DNA from: Marinisporobacter balticus
GTDB lineage: Bacteria; Bacillota; Clostridia; Peptostreptococcales; Thermotaleaceae
Reading direction: 5' to 3'
DNA length: 64,000 nt
Assembly: GCF_004345705.1 (NCBI RefSeq)
Contig: NZ_SLWV01000008.1
Span: forward strand, 60,725 to 124,724
Shown: piece after piece, positions 23,419 through 32,714 of the stretch
How positions within the stretch are numbered: position 1 is the stretch's first letter
How the letters are laid out: every line of letters begins with the position of its first letter
Position numbers and translations under genes: made by a program
The notes under the pieces: generated by a model
Database searches by the model: none
What the model saw: only the letters and a program-made list of their open reading frames with translations
What the model was told of the DNA's origin: nothing

Positions 23419-24609
23419 CTATGCTCCTAATCCTTCTTTTCTTAACATTTCTGCTTTATCTGTCTTTTCCCATGGAAGATCAATATCGGTTCTACCAAAA
23501 TGACCATAAGCTGCTACTTGTTTATAGATCGGTCTTCTTAAATCTAAATCTCTAATAATTGCGGCTGGTCTTAAATCAAAATGTTTGTTTACAAGTTCTT
23601 CTATTTTTTCTTCTGCTATTTTCCCTGTTCCAAATGTTTCAACAAATACAGATACAGGTTTCGCTACCCCAATTGCATAAGCAAGCTCTATTTCACACTT
23701 ATCTGCAAGGCCTGCTGCTACAATATTTTTGGCAACATATCTTGCTGCGTAAGCTGCAGAACGGTCAACTTTTGTTGGGTCTTTTCCTGAGAATGCACCG
23801 CCGCCATGTCTTGAGTAGCCACCATAAGTATCTACAATAATCTTTCTTCCTGTTAAACCAGCATCTCCTTGTGGTCCACCAATAACAAATCTACCAGTAG
23901 GATTGATATAGTATTTCGTTTTTTCATCTAATAGCTCAGCTGGTACGATTGTTTTCACTACATATTCGATTAAATCTTTTTCTATTTGATCACGCGTTAC
24001 TTCTTCACTATGTTGTGTAGAAATAACGATTGTATCTACTCTAACAGGCAAATCATTTTCATATTCGATAGTAACTTGTGTTTTTCCATCTGGACGTAAG
24101 TATTTTAATGTGCCATTTTTTCTAACTTCTGTTAATCTTCTAGCTAGCTTATGCGCAAGTGCAATAGGCATTGGCATCAGTTCTGGTGTTTCATTACATG
24201 CAAACCCGAACATAAGCCCTTGATCTCCTGCACCAATCGCTTCTATCGCATCATTCATTTCACCTTTTTTACTTTCTAATGCTTCATCTACACCCATAGC
24301 AATATCAGCTGATTGCTCATCTATAGAAGTTAAAACTGCGCAAGTTTCCGCATCAAATCCATATTTTGCTCTTGTATAACCAATTTCTTTAATTGTATTT
24401 CTTACTACTTTTGGAATATCTACATAACAGTTTGTAGTAATCTCTCCTGCAACCAATACAAGCCCTGTTGTTACAGATGTTTCAGCAGCAACACGTGCAT
24501 TTGGATCTTTTTCAAAAATTGCATCTAATATAGAATCAGAAATTTGATCACATATTTTGTCTGGATGTCCTTCTGTTACTGACTCTGACGTAAATAGTCT
24601 TTTTGCCAT
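23419..24609 (-). CDS. metK: S-adenosylmethionine synthetase
   Basis: This 396-residue enzyme makes S-adenosylmethionine from methionine and ATP. All family signatures are present: ESVTEGHPDKICDQISDSILDA, the GAGDQGLMFG motif near residue 115, GGPQGDAGLTGRKIIVDTYGG and the phosphate loop GGGAFSGKDPTKVDRSAAYAARY. It is headed by a SAM-I riboswitch, so it is repressed when SAM is abundant. SAM supply also serves the radical SAM enzymes and methylases of this window. Confidence 0.98.
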   Translation of the reverse strand: MAKRLFTSESVTEGHPDKICDQISDSILDAIFEKDPNARVAAETSVTTGLVLVAGEITTNCYVDIPKVVRNTIKEIGYTRAKYGFDAETCAVLTSIDEQSADIAMGVDEALESKKGEMNDAIEAIGAGDQGLMFGFACNETPELMPMPIALAHKLARRLTEVRKNGTLKYLRPDGKTQVTIEYENDLPVRVDTIVISTQHSEEVTRDQIEKDLIEYVVKTIVPAELLDEKTKYYINPTGRFVIGGPQGDAGLTGRKIIVDTYGGYSRHGGGAFSGKDPTKVDRSAAYAARYVAKNIVAAGLADKCEIELAYAIGVAKPVSVFVETFGTGKIAEEKIEELVNKHFDLRPAAIIRDLDLRRPIYKQVAAYGHFGRTDIDLPWEKTDKAEMLRKEGLGA

Positions 24610-24666
24610 TTGTAATCCCTCCTCAACTTTATAACTCTTTAGTGTATTTTACCCTAAAAATCGTTT

Positions 24667-24808
24667 AAAAAAACCTCTTCTTTACAAGAAGAGGTTTACT
24701 TTTCATCGCCCTCATCTTTCAGAAATAAATTCTGCAGGATTTAGCACCGTGTACATTACCGGTTGCCGGGTTTCATAGGGCCTAGTCCCTCCACCACTCT
24801 TGATAAGG
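24667..24808 (-). promoter_or_regulatory. SAM-I (S-box) riboswitch with terminator upstream of metK
   Basis: The minus strand has the conserved S-box core: CTTATCAAGAG at 24797-24807, GGTGGAGGGACT, the CCCTATGAAACCCGGCAACC stretch and a GATGAG near 24714. It is followed by a terminator hairpin AAACCTCTTC/GAAGAGGTTT with seven T (24667-24697), 58 bp before metK. SAM binding should favour the terminator. Confidence 0.95.
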
Positions 24809-24876
24809 CATCAAGATTTTTATTCAATTTTATCATAAAAAATATATCATATATCTATAAGTGTGTCAACAATTTT

Positions 24877-25347
24877 CTATAAATTTACTGCTACATGGCT
24901 TAAAGTCATGACAATAAAGGCTGCAATGCAGTTTCCAACCAATATAGAAACAAATGCATATCTCAAAGGTATATTTAATAAGGCTGCTGCAATAGACCCT
25001 GTCCATACACCTGTAGTTGGTAAAGGAATAGCTACAAAGAGTAATAATCCTAGACTTTTATATTTTTGAATTTGTTTGGTTTTTCTTAAAGTTCTTTGAG
25101 TAATGCGATTAATAACTTTTGTCCAGTATGGACTTTTTCGGAGTTTTATAAAAACAGGCTTTAATAATATTAATAAAAATGGCACTGGGATCATACTCCC
25201 TATTAATCCTAAAATCGCTGCATGAATCGGACTAAGCCCTAAAGATACCCCAAAAGGAATTGCTCCCTTTAACTCCATCACAGGCATAGCCCCCATTAAT
25301 AGAACCATTATTTCATTAGATGCAAATTCGAGTATTTGATTTATCAT
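24877..25347 (-). CDS. Small multidrug-export family membrane protein
   Basis: The 156-residue protein has four or five hydrophobic segments and the features of the PF06695 family (VMELKGAIPFGVSLGLSPIHAA near residue 24, and LLLFVAIPLPTTGVWTGSIAAALL near 105). The family name comes from an early report on efflux; the real function is unclear. It stands upstream of the metK riboswitch on the same strand. No promoter was identified with confidence. Confidence 0.8.
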   Translation of the reverse strand: MINQILEFASNEIMVLLMGAMPVMELKGAIPFGVSLGLSPIHAAILGLIGSMIPVPFLLILLKPVFIKLRKSPYWTKVINRITQRTLRKTKQIQKYKSLGLLLFVAIPLPTTGVWTGSIAAALLNIPLRYAFVSILVGNCIAAFIVMTLSHVAVNL

Positions 25348-25696
25348 AATTTCCCTTATCCTTTAATTAAAATTTATTTTTTAAATATTTTATCTAGAAT
25401 TACTTCTCACCATAGTAGACAAAAAACTTACATACAAATTTGAAATAGTGAAAATCAATAATACAATAAAACGATTTTGACTTTTACATTTACTATAATC
25501 ATTATATAGTAATTATCATCTTTTATGAAGTAATATTTCTTTCATTGTAATAAGATTTTAATATCTATTTTTTTATGTTATTAGATATAATAAAATTTAT
25601 ATTTACTATGATTAAATTTCTTTGTAGTCTACACATAATCTATTTCAACAAAATAATTTACAATTCTTTATCTCTAAATTAGAAAGGAATCTCTTT
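25348..25696. other. Divergent intergenic region, no gene seen
   Basis: 349 very AT-rich bases between two divergent genes. I find no convincing ORF, RNA element or gene remnant. It should hold both promoters; a possible plus-strand TTGACT near 25478 has no well-spaced -10. GAAAGGAATC before the downstream start is a normal ribosome-binding site. Confidence 0.4.
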
Positions 25697-26410
25697 ATGC
25701 GAAAAATACTAGGATGTATCAAAAAAGCTGTAACTGATTTTAATATGATTCAAGAAGGAGATGTAGTAGGTGTTGGTGTTTCCGGTGGTAAGGATAGTAC
25801 CGCACTTCTTTATGCTTTAAAATTATTTCAAAATTTTTCACCTGTAAAGTATGAATTGAAAGCTTTGACCCTTACTTTAGGATTTGATAATTTCGACCTT
25901 ACTCCTTTAAAAGATCTATGCGCCAAATTAGAAATCCCCTATATCATCCAACCCACTCAAATTGGGAAAGTTATCTTTGAAGAACGTAAAGATAAACATC
26001 CTTGCGCCATGTGTGCTAGAATGAGAAGAGGAAAAATTTATTCTCTTTGTAATGAAACAGGTGTCACCAAACTAGCACTTGGTCATCACGGGGATGATGC
26101 TATTGAAACATTATTTTTAAGTATGTTTTACGAAAGTAGAATCAGTACTTTTGACCCCGTTACTTTTTTGGATAGAAAAAATCTAACCATGATCAGGCCA
26201 CTCATTTACGCATCAGAACAAGATATCATTTCTGCTGTAAAAAAACACGCTTTACCTGTTGTAAAGAGTCCGTGCCCTGCCAACGGAAATACTCAAAGGC
26301 AGTATATGAAAGGTTTATTAAATAACATCTATAAAGATATCCCGAATGGACGTGAAAGAATAATCAGCGCACTGAAAAATGGAGAGCAATTAAATATTTG
26401 GACAAAATAA
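25697..26410 (+). CDS. TtcA-family tRNA thiolation ATPase (PP-loop)
   Basis: The 237-residue protein has the ATP pyrophosphatase PP-loop VSGGKDSTALL (SGGKDS at 29-34), CAMCARMRRGKIY near residue 110, LALGHHGDDAIETLFLSMFY and a late CPANGNTQRQ. This matches the TtcA/TtuA group, which thiolates tRNA bases using an iron-sulfur cluster held by the cysteines. TtcA makes 2-thiocytidine 32 in proteobacteria; the substrate of the clostridial form is less certain. Stand-alone gene on the plus strand. Confidence 0.85.
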   Translation: MRKILGCIKKAVTDFNMIQEGDVVGVGVSGGKDSTALLYALKLFQNFSPVKYELKALTLTLGFDNFDLTPLKDLCAKLEIPYIIQPTQIGKVIFEERKDKHPCAMCARMRRGKIYSLCNETGVTKLALGHHGDDAIETLFLSMFYESRISTFDPVTFLDRKNLTMIRPLIYASEQDIISAVKKHALPVVKSPCPANGNTQRQYMKGLLNNIYKDIPNGRERIISALKNGEQLNIWTK

Positions 26411-26476
26411 TAAGTATTTTTTAATCATATTTTTCACTTCCTTCATATATATATCATATAAGGGGGTGTTTTCTCT

Positions 26477-27019
26477 TTGAAAGACGATTTTCATAAATAC
26501 CCATATAAATCACGTATACACTATTTACAAGAGAATGCTGTGCCTATCTTATCCCAAGTAATAAAAGAAAGGATCTTTGATAAGGCTGTAGTCATATGTA
26601 TTGGTACAGATCGATGCATTGGTGATTCCTTAGGTCCGTTAGTTGGTACAATGCTTAGAAATAAAAATTTTAGATTTCCTGTTTATGGTACTTTAGATGA
26701 ACCGATTCATGCAGTCAACTTAATAGAAGCAACAAGAAAAATCAAGCAAAATCATCCTGATGGCTTCTTTATTGCAGTAGATGCCTGTTTAGGTGCTGAA
26801 GATTTAATTGGTTATATACATATAAAAAAAGGTCCTATTTCCCCTGGTAAAGGTGTCGGGAAAAAACTTCCTGGAGTAGGAAAAATATCTGTTGTTGGTA
26901 TTGTTGATAAAATCAATAATGATGATTGTTTTTCCATACATAACATTCGCTTAAATCTTGTGATGAAAATGGCAGAAACAATCGTAGATGCTTTCATGCT
27001 TGCTACATATTTGTCTTAA
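26477..27019 (+). CDS. yyaC: YyaC-type spore protein (germination protease-related)
   Basis: The 180-residue protein starts with TTG at 26477 after AGGGGGTG. It has CIGTDRCIGDSLGPLVG near residue 42, GTLDEPIHAVNL, IAVDACLG and a GVGKKLPGVGKISVVGIV stretch, as in the YyaC family of sporulation proteins related to the hydrogenase-maturation/GPR peptidase fold. Such proteins occur only in endospore formers. Precise role unknown. Confidence 0.88.
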   Translation: MKDDFHKYPYKSRIHYLQENAVPILSQVIKERIFDKAVVICIGTDRCIGDSLGPLVGTMLRNKNFRFPVYGTLDEPIHAVNLIEATRKIKQNHPDGFFIAVDACLGAEDLIGYIHIKKGPISPGKGVGKKLPGVGKISVVGIVDKINNDDCFSIHNIRLNLVMKMAETIVDAFMLATYLS

Positions 27020-27130
27020 AAAATTCGTATGCAGTTATCGTAGCTGCTCATTTCGCCAACGAAATTCTTAGAGACTATTTCATATTCTAGTAATCAAACT
27101 GATAAGAAAATGTGTCCTTTCTTTGTAAGT

Positions 27131-27179
27131 AAAAAAGGTTGTAGGTAAAATTTTAATTCTTTTGCCTACAACCTTTTTT
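27131..27179. terminator. Bidirectional terminator between yyaC and galU
   Basis: Long inverted repeat AAAAAGGTTGTAGGTAAAA / TTTTGCCTACAACCTTTTT with A and T tracts on both sides. It can end yyaC (plus strand) and galU (minus strand). Confidence 0.85.
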
Positions 27180-28047
27180 ATTTTCCCTTTGTAATCCCCT
27201 TCAAATACTGCATAAATTCATCTTTTAAATCCTCTCTTTTTAACGCAAATTCTACTGTGGCTTGTAAAAATCCTAATTTATCTCCTACATCATATCTTTT
27301 CCCTTCAAATTTATAGGCATACATCGCTTCTTTTTTCGCTAATTCTTTCAATGCATCTGTAAGCTGTATTTCTCCACCTTTTCCAGGCTTTGTGTGTTCT
27401 AGGATTTCAAATATTTTAGGTGTAATAATATATCTTCCTAAAATCGCCATATTCGAAGGTGACTCTTCTATTTTGGGCTTCTCAATTAGGTCTTTTACTT
27501 TATATACGTTCGCTTCAATATCTTTTCCTTTTACAATCCCATATTTATCTACCTCTTCTATTGGTACATCCTGTACCCCTAGAATAGTTGTCTTGTATTC
27601 ATTATAAGCATCAATCAGCTGCTTTAGGCAAGGTTTTTGGGCATCAACAATATCATCCCCTAGTAGTACTGCAAAGGGTTCATTCCCAATAAAACTTTTG
27701 GCACAATAAATGGCATGACCCAGTCCCTTTGGTTCTTTTTGCCTTATATAATGAATATTTACCATATCCGATACCTTTCTAACAACCTCTAATAAATCTA
27801 TTTTCCCCTTTTTCTCAAGCTCTAATTCTAATTCTACTGACTTATCAAAATGATCTTCAATGGATTTTTTATTTCTACCTGTAATAATTAAAATTTCTTC
27901 AATACCTGATGCCACAGCTTCTTCAATAATATATTGCAAAGTAGGCTTATCTACAATTGGAAGCATCTCTTTTGGTTGTGCCTTTGTAGCTGGCAAAAAC
28001 CGTGTACCAAGACCTGCTGCTGGAATAATTGCTTTACGTACGATCAT
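27178..28047 (-). CDS. galU: UTP-glucose-1-phosphate uridylyltransferase
   Basis: This 289-residue enzyme makes UDP-glucose. It shows AIIPAAGLGTRFLPATKAQPKEMLPIVDKP at the N-terminus, PKGLGHAIYCAKSFIG, LLGDDIV near residue 130, and IEKPKIEESPSNMAILGRYI. UDP-glucose feeds cell-surface glycans such as those of the operon at the left end, but there is no direct link. The upstream gene for a small HTH-like protein is 21 bp away and probably co-transcribed. Confidence 0.96.
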   Translation of the reverse strand: MIVRKAIIPAAGLGTRFLPATKAQPKEMLPIVDKPTLQYIIEEAVASGIEEILIITGRNKKSIEDHFDKSVELELELEKKGKIDLLEVVRKVSDMVNIHYIRQKEPKGLGHAIYCAKSFIGNEPFAVLLGDDIVDAQKPCLKQLIDAYNEYKTTILGVQDVPIEEVDKYGIVKGKDIEANVYKVKDLIEKPKIEESPSNMAILGRYIITPKIFEILEHTKPGKGGEIQLTDALKELAKKEAMYAYKFEGKRYDVGDKLGFLQATVEFALKREDLKDEFMQYLKGITKGK

Positions 28048-28068
28048 TATATAAAATCTCCTTTCACT

Positions 28069-28647
28069 TTATCTATATTTTTCTAAAAACTCCCATAATG
28101 CTTGATTGATGATCTCCTGCTGTTTCAATTCTCTGTGTCCGTCAACAAATTCATTAAATCCTTCTAAAACCTCTTCATATAATTTTATACTCTTTACATA
28201 TAGATTTCCATCAAACTTTTTTATGTTCAGACTTCGGATACTTGTTGTTGCTTGTTCTTTCCAAATATTCACGATCGCCTTTAAATCCTCACGCATATCA
28301 ACAATTTCTATCCATTGCTGGTACATTTCTTCTGTAATATTTATATTACTTTTTATTTCTTTTTTTCTTTTTACCGTATTTGTATTCTCTTTTACGCCTT
28401 CTTCCTTTTTAGTAATCTTTATATTACTTTCCATTTCTTTTTGTTCCTTCATATTTTGATCATTTTTTATATATTGATTTTCTTCCCTATTAAACACATA
28501 GTCGTTTTTTTCAAAGCGATTTCTTATGGTTGTTTTCCCAATCTTAAGTTCCTTACATGTCTTTCTGATACTCCTTTTTTTAAGTAGTTCATTAAAAGCT
28601 TTTACTTGTTTCTCTATGACTAAAAGATTAAATGATTCTCGATCCAT
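28069..28647 (-). CDS. Putative HTH protein of unknown function
   Basis: The 192-residue protein has an N-terminal segment, FNELLKKRSIRKTCKELKIGKTTIRNRFEKNDY, that fits a helix-turn-helix or resolvase-type HTH, then a charged low-complexity linker with two related segments (SNIKITKKEEGVKEN and SNINITEEMYQQW) and a helical C-terminus. It lacks other motifs. It is the first gene before galU. A DNA-binding role is inferred from the HTH alone. Confidence 0.55.
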   Translation of the reverse strand: MDRESFNLLVIEKQVKAFNELLKKRSIRKTCKELKIGKTTIRNRFEKNDYVFNREENQYIKNDQNMKEQKEMESNIKITKKEEGVKENTNTVKRKKEIKSNINITEEMYQQWIEIVDMREDLKAIVNIWKEQATTSIRSLNIKKFDGNLYVKSIKLYEEVLEGFNEFVDGHRELKQQEIINQALWEFLEKYR

Positions 28648-28939
28648 ACCAATCCCCCTTCCTATAAATACATAAACACCCTCTTTGCTTTTATGCTATT
28701 CTCTTAGTTATTTGTCTTATATATAAAATCAAGTATTTTATACCATCATTACTCTTTGCCAAGATATATTTTTTTATTTTAGTAATAAAAAGTAATTTTC
28801 AGTAATATTCTCTATTCTTAGCTTGATTTCCTTCTTAATCATATTATTAAAAATATCCTAAAATACACTTCAACGATTATTATAAAACTGAAAAGTACAT
28901 CCTTGTAGCAGCAAGTAAACTTTTGTGCTCTATTTTTCA

Positions 28940-28968
28940 TTGACATATAAAATACTATATGTTAATCT
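28940..28968 (+). promoter_or_regulatory. Sigma-A promoter of pyrBI
   Basis: TTGACA (28940-28945), 17-bp spacer and TAATCT (28963-28968), about 15 bp before the attenuator. The remaining 28648-28939 stretch shows no gene or element that I can support. Confidence 0.75.
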
Positions 28969-28982
28969 TTAAGTAAATAAAT

Positions 28983-29097
28983 AGCCCTTTAAATTAACCC
29001 AGTGAGGTTAAAAAGGCTGAAAAATAATGATTATATATAAATATAATAAGTTATGTATATCCTTATGCCTTTTTACCTTATGGTAAAAAGGCTTTTT
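28983..29097 (+). promoter_or_regulatory. PyrR-type attenuator of pyrBI
   Basis: The hairpin 28983-29018 contains AACCCAGTGAGGTT (28996-29009), matching the PyrR binding-loop consensus ARUCCNGNGAGGYU closely. A terminator, GCCTTTTTACC/GGTAAAAAGGC plus TTTTT, lies at 29067-29097. GGTTAAAAAGGC in the first hairpin can pair with the terminator 5' arm as the antiterminator. UMP-bound PyrR would stabilise the first hairpin and stop transcription. The pyrR gene is not in this window. Confidence 0.88.
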
Positions 29098-29142
29098 AAA
29101 TACCTTTAAACTGATACTGCGAGATCAAAAAGGAGGAAAAAA

Positions 29143-30072
29143 ATGATCCCTCAACCTATCAAACATCTTATTGAACCTGAAGATTTTACAATCGAAGAAC
29201 TAAATACGCTCATAGCGCTTGCAAAAGAAATGTATACTTTTCCTGAAAAATATAGTGAAAAATGTAAAGGAAAGATTTTAGCTACACTCTTTTATGAACC
29301 TAGTACTAGAACTAGACTTAGTTTTGAATCTGCCATGTTAAGACTTGGTGGAAAAACATTAGGTTTTAGTGATGCAAATACAAGTTCCGTTTCAAAGGGT
29401 GAATCGATTGCAGATACAATAAGCGTGATTTCAGGATACGCAGATATTGCAGTCATGAGACATCCTAAAGAAGGCGCGCCAAAGCTTGCCTCTCAATATG
29501 CACACATCCCGATCATCAATGCCGGAGATGGAGGGCATCAACATCCGACGCAAACTTTAACAGATTTATTAACCATCAACATGCATAAAGGTTCTTTTGA
29601 AAACCAAACCGTAGCATTTTGTGGAGATTTGAAGTTTGGTAGAACTGTCCACTCATTAATCAAAACCCTTGCTCGATATAATATAAAAAAATTCATATTA
29701 GTCTCACCAGAAGAGCTCACTTTACCTGACTCACTCAAAACCAAGCTTCTTCGCGAGTATAATGTTGAACTCAAAGAAGTAAGATTTCTAGAAGAAGTCA
29801 TTGAAGAAATAGATATATTATATATGACAAGAATACAGAAAGAACGTTTTTTCAATGAGGCTGATTATAATAGATTAAAAGATTCTTATATATTAGATTT
29901 ACAAAAAATAAAAGCTGCGAAAGAAGATATGATTATTATGCATCCATTGCCTAGAGTAAATGAAATTGCCTATGAAGTAGACGCTGATCCACGTGCTGTA
30001 TATTTTGAACAAGCAAAGCTTGGTGTATATATTCGAATGGCACTGATCACAAAATTACTGGGGGTGGAATAA
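29143..30072 (+). CDS. pyrB: Aspartate carbamoyltransferase, catalytic chain
   Basis: This 309-residue enzyme joins carbamoyl phosphate and aspartate in pyrimidine synthesis. It shows the carbamoyl phosphate site EPSTRTRLSFESAMLRLGG, HPKEGAPKLAS, HQHPTQTLTDLLT and MHPLPRVNEI. It is followed by pyrI with one base between stop and start, so catalytic and regulatory chains are co-translated. It is controlled by the attenuator upstream. Confidence 0.97.
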   Translation: MIPQPIKHLIEPEDFTIEELNTLIALAKEMYTFPEKYSEKCKGKILATLFYEPSTRTRLSFESAMLRLGGKTLGFSDANTSSVSKGESIADTISVISGYADIAVMRHPKEGAPKLASQYAHIPIINAGDGGHQHPTQTLTDLLTINMHKGSFENQTVAFCGDLKFGRTVHSLIKTLARYNIKKFILVSPEELTLPDSLKTKLLREYNVELKEVRFLEEVIEEIDILYMTRIQKERFFNEADYNRLKDSYILDLQKIKAAKEDMIIMHPLPRVNEIAYEVDADPRAVYFEQAKLGVYIRMALITKLLGVE

Positions 30073-30073
30073 T

Positions 30074-30502
30074 ATGTTAGAAGTTACAAGTATCCAAAAA
30101 GGCATCGTGCTAGACCACATTACTGTTGGAAATGGTTTGAAAATATTTAACAAATTAATGTTAGATCAAGTAGACTATCCAGTTGTACTATTAATCAATG
30201 TACCGAGTAAATTCATGGGTAAAAAGGATATTATTAAAATCGAAAATAATATTGATATCGATTTAGACTTCTTAGGACTTATTGATCACAATATTAGTGT
30301 AAATATTATTGAAGATGGTGCATTGACTCAAAAAAAGAAAGTAGCCATTCCAAATAAAGTGAAAGGCCTATTTTCTTGCCATAATCCAAGATGCATCACA
30401 AATTTTGATGATTATGTTAAACCAAAGTTTGAACTAGTATCCCCATCTACTTTAAGCTACCAGTGTGAATACTGCGAAGAAATCACAGAATATAGGCTCT
30501 AG
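30074..30502 (+). CDS. pyrI: Aspartate carbamoyltransferase, regulatory chain
   Basis: The 142-residue protein has the allosteric nucleotide-binding N-terminal part (IQKGIVLDHITVGNG) and a C-terminal zinc domain with CHNPRCITN and CEYCEEITEYR, four cysteines in the correct places. It makes the ATP/CTP-regulated holoenzyme with PyrB. The length fits the family. Confidence 0.95.
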   Translation: MLEVTSIQKGIVLDHITVGNGLKIFNKLMLDQVDYPVVLLINVPSKFMGKKDIIKIENNIDIDLDFLGLIDHNISVNIIEDGALTQKKKVAIPNKVKGLFSCHNPRCITNFDDYVKPKFELVSPSTLSYQCEYCEEITEYRL

Positions 30503-30588
30503 TCAATTAAACCTACTCAACACAACATATGTGCCTAGAATCTTTGATTTATAATATTATTGATTCTTAAATTTATTTCCTTAACGCT

Positions 30589-30626
30589 AAAAAGCTGTGG
30601 AATGGTTAACCGATCCACAGCTTTTT
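30589..30626. terminator. Bidirectional terminator between pyrI and the activase operon
   Basis: Inverted repeat AAAAAGCTGTGGA / TCCACAGCTTTTT around a 12-base loop. It can end pyrBI on the plus strand and the activase operon on the minus strand. Confidence 0.85.
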
Positions 30627-30646
30627 ATTCGATAAAATATACTCTT

Positions 30647-31630
30647 CTATGCCAATTTTTCATCTTTTGCAGTTTTATCATGGCTCCAACGGCCACACTT
30701 ATCTCCCCATCTTGCAACCATTTTCTCATCTCTACGAAACTCTACTACTTCACACATATTTGGACAATATTCACATTCAAAGCTTTTCACAGTATAGTTA
30801 CTATCAGCAACCTCAAATCCCTTAAATTTGCTCTCGCCAGCTTTGGCTGTTTCTTCCTTTGCCAAAAGCGCTGCGCCAATTGCACCCATAACATTTGCAT
30901 GTGGCGGTACCATGACTTCATACCCCAATATTTTCTCAAAGGCTCTTTTAATGCCTATATTTGCAGCAACCCCTCCTTGAAATATTACAGGAGATTTTAT
31001 TTCTTTTCCTTTTCCTAGATTATTTAGGTAGTTTCTTACAAGTGCTTCACATAAACCATTAATAATATCCTCTTGATTGTGTCCTAGCTGCTGTTTGTGG
31101 ATCATATCTGATTCTGCAAAAACAGCACATCTTCCTGCAATTCTTACAGTTGATTTCGATTTCAAAGCCCATTTTCCGAATTCTTCTATAGGTATGTCTA
31201 GTCTTTCTGCTTGCCGATCTATAAATGATCCTGTTCCTGCAGCACATACTGTATTCATTGCAAAATCATACAATACCCCATCTCGCAGAAGAATAATTTT
31301 AGAATCTTGTCCCCCAATTTCTATGATTGTTTTTACATCAGGTACAAAGTTTAGTGCAGCAATACCATGGGCTGTTATTTCATTTTTTATTACATCCGCC
31401 CCAATCATAATGCCCCCAAGCTGTCTACCACTACCTGTAGTCCCTACCCCATAAATTTCAATGTCCTTATCTAATCGATTCTTTATTTGTGATAGTCCTT
31501 TTTTGATTGTCTCAATAGGTTTTCCTTGGGTTCTTATATATAATGTATCTAATATCTGTTCATCTGCATCCATTACAATAATATTTGTACTTACAGATCC
31601 AATATCAACGCCAAGATAACATTTTCTCAT
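30647..31630 (-). CDS. CoA-enzyme activase, ATPase component (BcrA/BadF/HgdC family)
   Basis: The 327-residue protein is an ASKHA-fold ATPase with YLGVDIGSVSTNIIVMD, GTTGSGRQLGG, IIEIGGQDSKII, the CAAGTGSFID cluster-binding region near residue 125 and GRCAVFAESDM with a second cysteine. Such proteins hold a 4Fe-4S cluster between subunits and inject an electron into 2-hydroxyacyl-CoA dehydratase-like enzymes. A C-terminal Cys cluster (CEYCPNMCEVVEF) is an added feature. It overlaps the preceding gene by 26 bp. No dehydratase subunits are nearby. Confidence 0.88.
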   Translation of the reverse strand: MRKCYLGVDIGSVSTNIIVMDADEQILDTLYIRTQGKPIETIKKGLSQIKNRLDKDIEIYGVGTTGSGRQLGGIMIGADVIKNEITAHGIAALNFVPDVKTIIEIGGQDSKIILLRDGVLYDFAMNTVCAAGTGSFIDRQAERLDIPIEEFGKWALKSKSTVRIAGRCAVFAESDMIHKQQLGHNQEDIINGLCEALVRNYLNNLGKGKEIKSPVIFQGGVAANIGIKRAFEKILGYEVMVPPHANVMGAIGAALLAKEETAKAGESKFKGFEVADSNYTVKSFECEYCPNMCEVVEFRRDEKMVARWGDKCGRWSHDKTAKDEKLA

Positions 31631-32714
31631 TTTTATGTTTTCCCCTCCTGTTTCTTAACAAATCAATATATGCTTCAAGCCTTGTAACATAGCCTGCTTC
31701 GCCTGTCATTTCATCAATAATCAATGTTAAAATAGGAATATTTTTATCATTTTGTATTTGTGGCAATAAACTCATAGCAACAATCTCAGGCATACAAGTA
31801 AAAGGCATTACCTGTATGACACCATCATACCCTTCTTCTGCATACAAAATGGCATTGCCTATGGTCTCTCTGCCATGTCCGCCTACCATTGTCTTCATAT
31901 ATGGATTTGCAGCTTTATATACTTTTTTTTCTCTCGTACTACCTATATTATTATAAAAAAGATGTTCAAAAATCCACCCAGACGCAGTGTGAGATTTATG
32001 CACCGCTACGCCAAGTTCATTTAATTTTTTTCCAATATCGATATTTGCAAAATCTTCTATGATTGTATAAATTTCTCCAATAATCCCAACTTTTAAAATT
32101 TCTCTATTTTTATCAAGTTTCACAGATTCTATATTTTCTTGGGTTTGGTCAATCACTTTGGCCATCTGATAAGTACCTGTACTTTTTTCTAAACTTTTTA
32201 TTAGTGCGTTGTATAACTGATCCATCTCCCCTTTATTTTTTTCATAAGGGCGAAGTTTCAATATACTTTCTTCAACACGATCTAATTTTCTTAGTACTTT
32301 GATGCCATTTTTTAAAGCATTTGCGATCTTCATCATATTTTTTGTATTTGCAACCTTGCTTACACGATTGAAAAATTCCTTTTTATTCCCATTAGGTGCT
32401 TCTAATACGACAAATTCTGCATCATATCCTAAGTCCTTTAATATCTCTTTTTCCACTTCTACAAAGTAACCATATCTACAAGGACCACAGCTTCCTGTTA
32501 CAATAATCGTATCTGCACCTTTTTCAATACTTTCTATATAATTTCCTAGATTTATTTTCATAGGTAAACAAATTAATTCTGGTGAATATTTTGTGCCGAT
32601 TTCTAAAGTTTTTTTGCTGTTTTTAGGAGGTACTACAAATTCAACCCCCAAATCATCAAACATGGCTTTAACGGGTAGATAGGTTTTTCCCATATGTGGA
32701 AAAGTTATTTTCAT
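31605..32714 (-). CDS. DUF2229-type CoA-activase-associated protein, component 2
   Basis: The 369-residue protein begins MKITFPHMGKTYLPVKAMFDDLGVEFVVPPKNSKKTLEIG and holds LICLPMKINLGNYIE, VTGSCGPCRYGYF and PFTCMPEIVAMSLLPQ, with conserved cysteines as in 2-hydroxyglutaryl-CoA dehydratase D-component-like proteins (COG3581 type). In many Clostridia the three parts here are fused in one protein of about 1400 residues; this genome keeps them as separate overlapping genes. It overlaps the downstream ATPase gene by 26 bp. Confidence 0.8.
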   Translation of the reverse strand: MKITFPHMGKTYLPVKAMFDDLGVEFVVPPKNSKKTLEIGTKYSPELICLPMKINLGNYIESIEKGADTIIVTGSCGPCRYGYFVEVEKEILKDLGYDAEFVVLEAPNGNKKEFFNRVSKVANTKNMMKIANALKNGIKVLRKLDRVEESILKLRPYEKNKGEMDQLYNALIKSLEKSTGTYQMAKVIDQTQENIESVKLDKNREILKVGIIGEIYTIIEDFANIDIGKKLNELGVAVHKSHTASGWIFEHLFYNNIGSTREKKVYKAANPYMKTMVGGHGRETIGNAILYAEEGYDGVIQVMPFTCMPEIVAMSLLPQIQNDKNIPILTLIIDEMTGEAGYVTRLEAYIDLLRNRRGKHKNEKMLSWR